Assembly: GCA_023374045.1 (NCBI GenBank)
Contig: CM041778.1
Location: forward strand, 289,827,533-289,891,532
From: Limonium bicolor
Taxonomy: Eukaryota > Streptophyta > Magnoliopsida > Caryophyllales > Plumbaginaceae
Direction: 5' to 3'
Length of the DNA: 64,000 bases
The notes under the pieces are model-generated. The model worked only from the letters and a program-made list of their open reading frames with translations, was not told the origin of the DNA and searched no databases. Shown here piece by piece: positions 60,105 to 64,000 of the stretch (the first letter of the stretch is position 1; the number at the start of each line of letters is the position of its first letter). The translations under genes and the position numbers were made by a program.

Positions 60105-61200
60105 TGTTCTTATGAATGCGGGTGCACGGGGACTTATGACGGGCCCCAAATTGCGGTGATTGATGGTATGAGGACTAATGACGGGCCTCAACTAGATCTC
60201 GGTGTCTAGCTCTAGGGCTTATGACGGGCCTAGAATACGATCAAACAACCTATGCATGAGGACTAATGACGGGCCTCAACTACATTTCGGTGTCTAGCTC
60301 TAGGACTTATGACGGGCCTAGAATGCATCTTCGAAATGTATGAGGACTAATGACGGGCCTCAACTAGATCTCGGTGTCTAGCTCTAGGACTAATGACGGG
60401 CCTAGAATACAATCGGTATATGGGTTATGCATGAGGACTAATGACGGGCCTCAACTAGATCTCGGTGTCTAGCTCTAGGACTTATGACGGGCCTAGAATG
60501 CATCTTCGAAATGTATGAGGACTAATGACGGGCCTCAACTAGATCTCGGTGTCTAGCTCTAGGACTAATGACGGGCCTGGAATACAATCGGTATATGGGT
60601 TATGCATGAGGACTAATGACGGGCCTCAACTAGATCTCGGTGTCTAGCTCTAGGACTTATGACGGGCCTAGAATGCATCTTCGAAATGTATGAGGACTAA
60701 TGCCGGGCCTCAACTAGATCTCGGTGTCTAGCTCTAGGACTAATGATGGGCCTAGAATACAATCGGTATATGGGTTATGCATGAGGACTAATGACGGGCC
60801 TCAACTAGATCTCGGTGTCTAGCTCTAGGACTTATGACGGGCCTAGAATGCATCTTCGAAATGTATGAGGACTAATGACGGGCCTCAACTAGATCTCGGT
60901 GTCTAGCTCTAGGACTAATGACGGGCCTAGAATACAATCGGTATATGGGTTATGCATGAGGACTAATGACGGGCCTCAACTAGATCTCGGTGTCTAGCTC
61001 TAGGACTTATGACGGGCCTAGAATGCATCTTCGAAATGTATGAGGACTAATGATGGGCCTCAACTAGATCTCGGTGTCTAGCTCTAGGACTAATGACGGG
61101 CCTAGAATACAATCGGAATATTGGTTATGCATGAGGGCTAATGACGGGCCTCAACTAGAACTCGGTGTCTAGCTCTAGGACTTATGACGGGCCTATAATA
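60105..61200 (-). repeat. Higher-order tandem repeat in element E 3' untranslated region
   Basis: The basic phrase AGGACT(A/T)ATGACGGGCCT recurs about every 40-50 bp, alternating in what follows (CAACTAGATCTCGG or AGAATAC/AGAATGC). Two such phrases make monomers of 84 and 91 bp, and these form a 175-bp unit repeated with exact spacing (60431, 60606, 60781, 60956). The left flank is less regular. Confidence 0.92.
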
Positions 61201-64000
61201 CTTTGATCGAGTTGTACGAAACTGTTGTTTTGAGTGGTTGGTCGAAGGATGATTTTGATTGTGGATTGATCCGGGATTGGATGCTTTTTTATTGCTTCCG
61301 TGAGGGATGTGATAGTCGAATGCTGTCTGATGATGTCGCCTTTGACTTTGTCAGTGTGGGACTTTTGTTTTGGTTTTGTTTTTGGTGGTCTCGGCCCGAT
61401 GTGCTCTATGGTTTCAGGATTTGGTAGGACTCTTGGCTCGATGAGTTCGAGATGGCTCCGGTATGGCCCTTGAGTTTTTTTGTTTTGGTTTTGTGATTTT
61501 GTAGTCGATTTTCGAAAGGATGGTTTTGTGAATGAGTAACTTTGGACCTTGATGGCTTTGATATGACCGGATGACTTTGGTATGATCAGATGGCTCCGAT
61601 GTGATTTGATGGCTCATGTACGGTCATGGCTCCGGTTTGATATGTGACTCCCTTGTGAGCAACAACTCTGGGATGGTTGGTGGGTTTTGAATCGAATGGG
61701 GATTTTCAGGATCGTTGGTGGGTTTCGATTTGGGTGAAGATTTTCGGGATGGTCGGTGGGTTTCGATTGTTTTGAATTTTGAGTCGAATGGTGGGTTGAT
61801 GTGATTGGTGGATTGTGTTGTGTTTGACGTATTTTGATGTGGTAGATATTTTTTGTTGTGGTTGATAACTTCGGCCATAGATGGATGGCTTCGGTCCGGT
61901 TATGACTTTAGGGTTCTCTCATGATGGCTCCAGGATAGCTCGGGATGGCTCCAGGGAGGCTACGGGATGGCTTCATTTAATGATAGTGGGGAACAAAAGG
62001 GGAACTTTCGCCTATGAGGTGGTCGCACCCTGGGCGGGCTGCCTACGTACTCAATTTGTATTGAGATCAGACCATACGTAGTTCGAAATTGCAGTGGATG
62101 GCTCCGGGATGGTCTTCGTATGCCTCCGGATAGCTTTTGAATTGTTCGATGTAGCTCGGTGATAGCCCGGGATGGCTCCGGAGAGGCTAGATATAGCTCG
62201 ATGATGGCCCAGGATGGCTCCGGTTGACACCCAAAAGTTATGCTTCAACAACTGCAACTGAAGTCGACTCTCGACGAGACTAGGCGGAGTTCTTACTAGT
62301 CAGGTGTTGATGATGGAGTGCTTATGATGCATGTAGGTATTAAATGCTGGATACGATGCAAAATGTATGCAATTTCTGGAAAAAAGGTATGACCCTATCT
62401 CTATTAATACGAGGTTTACAAATATAAGACATCTTCGGTCCGATCTTGAATGACTGTTGAACTGAAATGCGTGAATCGCTTTCCTCTCATGGAGGGATGT
62501 GGGTCAATCTCTCGTGAGTATGGCCGTGTGTGCTAAATGGTGTGATTATACTCTCGATGGTCGGAGCAGTATTTTCCTTAGAATTCCTTTTTGAAGTTCT
62601 GAACTTTCCAATCCTTACAAGTTCCTCACCTACAACGGGGTTAGCTTTTTATGATTTGGTGCTTAGATCAAAGAGTCACTCGCACTCGGAAGACCTTGTG
62701 AAGTAAGGTCGCACTCATTCGCTCATGGTCCCTTTGGTATGACGGGACATGTAGATAACAAGTACGAAGCTTATGATTCATGTTTCAGATTCGATACTTT
62801 CAGTTAACGCTCATCGACTTATGAGTCAGAGGTCTTTGTTGGGATATAACGGGGCTGAGGGGTATGACGTATGTCACATGGGACTGGAGGATTTATTTGG
62901 GAATTGTGGAGCTTTTGTGCAATAGAGGACATGTTTCACCTTTGCCATGGGTGGAATGATTAGACGGGTTTTGATAACCCCTTATCGGTTTCTTTAGGAC
63001 AGCATTGGTCCTTTTGGTTTGGATTTCTCCTTCTTGCCTCTTCTGGCGTACGATTTGAACTTTCTTCTCATTTGGGTGTTTTTGGAAATTGTATTTGGCT
63101 CATCGACTTTCTCAAGCATTCTATACTTCGTATTCTGGCTCTCAGCTTTGGAGTTGCATTGACTCATCGATCTTCTTGAACATTTTTGGTGCTCTTTTTT
63201 GGCGTTTGGCTTTGGAGTTACATTGACTCACTGATTTCTTCAAACATTTCATTTATTGTGTTTATGAAAGATGGTGGGGAGGGGCCATGGCTCCGGCTCC
63301 TTTGAGCTCCTCTATTGCAAAGGTAAGTATGTATATGTCAGGTGGCATGTTGTGGAGTTCGCAGAAAAAGGTTTATCATGAAAAGCTCAGCGGGGCTCAC
63401 TAAGGGATTATGTTGAGGGCAATTGAAGCTCTTTGGTTTTGTGGAGATTTTTGATCCTAAGTGCCTCGTCATTCTCATTAGTTAAAGATTGTTTTCTTAC
63501 TATTCTCGGATCTTTGCATGAATCACAGTTAGTATCCTGTTTATCGACATTGATCTCACTTTCAATCATGCCTCTCCATGTGCTAAAGGAAAGCACAAGT
63601 CACTCGTGGTTTTACCTCCGTTGGATCTCTCTACCTTCCCTCATCGCTCGATAGATCGTCCAAAATACTCAATCGAAATTCAAGAGAAAATACCGCCCTT
63701 TGCACACTACTCACTTGGTTTGTGGTGCTAATTTTGATTGGACCCTAGTGTTCATTGATGGGTCGAGAGATTAGTGGTTCACGCACTCCGTTCAATCATT
63801 CTCTCAAGATTTTTCCCAAAGATGTCGTTTCGATACGAGAGTATGCAAACACGACTATCTACAATGCAATCTATTGTGGTAATATGGAATTACTACGTAT
63901 AAGATGCGTGAAATGCTGAAAGTGATGAATGAAAATGGTTGACTTTGGATTTTGACTGAATGTTTTTTTTTGTGTTTTTCCTTTTGGATGCAATGCATGC
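61201..64000 (-). mobile_element. Element E internal region (cut by window edge)
   Basis: No gene that I recognise. 61440-62225 is built from degenerate copies of GATGGCTCCGG, most regular at 61870-62225. 63353-63520 is homologous to 43965-44120 in element C (shared GTGGAGTTC, AAAGCTCAGCGGGG, GTTTCGTCATTC-like phrases), which ties E to the C-type Tat/Ogre lineage. Gag and the primer-binding site would lie beyond the right edge. Confidence 0.6.

Noticed and set aside
60105..61200. Second CRISPR-like repeat array
   Set aside because: It is a hierarchical tandem repeat with no spacers.

Overview
This window is repeat-dense plant nuclear DNA. It holds Ty3/gypsy LTR retrotransposons with chromodomain-type integrases, methionine-initiator and Tat/Ogre-type primer-binding sites, a TRIM, and CACTA elements with CACTA-type ends and a 3-bp target duplication. 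I see no ordinary host gene, tRNA, rRNA, CRISPR array or bacterial feature. The host looks like a seed plant, but I cannot name the species.

Layout. Element A (minus strand) fills 1-16705 and its 3' LTR runs off the left edge. It is broken by a 73-bp CACTA remnant in integrase, a solo LTR in its AlkB gene (6517-8581), a TRIM in gag (10136-10644) and a 1.27-kb CACTA element in its 5' LTR (12856-14127). After 0.7 kb of unassigned DNA comes element B (plus strand, same family as A), 17412 to about 54399. Element C (minus, Tat/Ogre-like, non-autonomous, 24511-48384, TSD CGGGC) is inserted in the pro-pol gene of B. Element D (minus, Tekay-like chromovirus, 26215-41290, TSD CTCGC) is inserted in the 3' LTR of C. 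D is a tandem array: LTR-internal-LTR-internal-LTR. To the right lie a fragment of another LTR (54400-56661), a second CACTA copy (56662-57507), and element E (minus, related to C), whose 3' LTR (57508-60014) and 3' internal part with a 175-bp higher-order tandem repeat run off the right edge.

The most notable content is in A and B. Between the gag zinc-finger region and the protease, both copies carry, in the same position and on the sense strand, a 2-oxoglutarate/Fe(II) dioxygenase of the AlkB (ALKBH1-like) family. The gag region of both copies is also split by short GT-AG intervening sequences at identical positions. In copy A a third candidate intron would join gag to AlkB in frame. This looks like an LTR retrotransposon family that captured a nucleic-acid demethylase and may express it by splicing.

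A second theme is RNA/DNA structure. An 8-bp (or 6-bp) hairpin with an RGGA loop sits just upstream of the polypurine tract in A, B, D and the TRIM, although the stem sequences differ completely. C and E instead have compound inverted repeats spanning the polypurine tract and the start of the 3' LTR. The LTRs of A, B, C and D all carry clusters of GTCC/GACC-rich palindromes.

All pol genes here are damaged. D is the youngest and its copies carry only a few private lesions each; A and B are older and have stops, frameshifts and nested insertions. Names A-E are mine.
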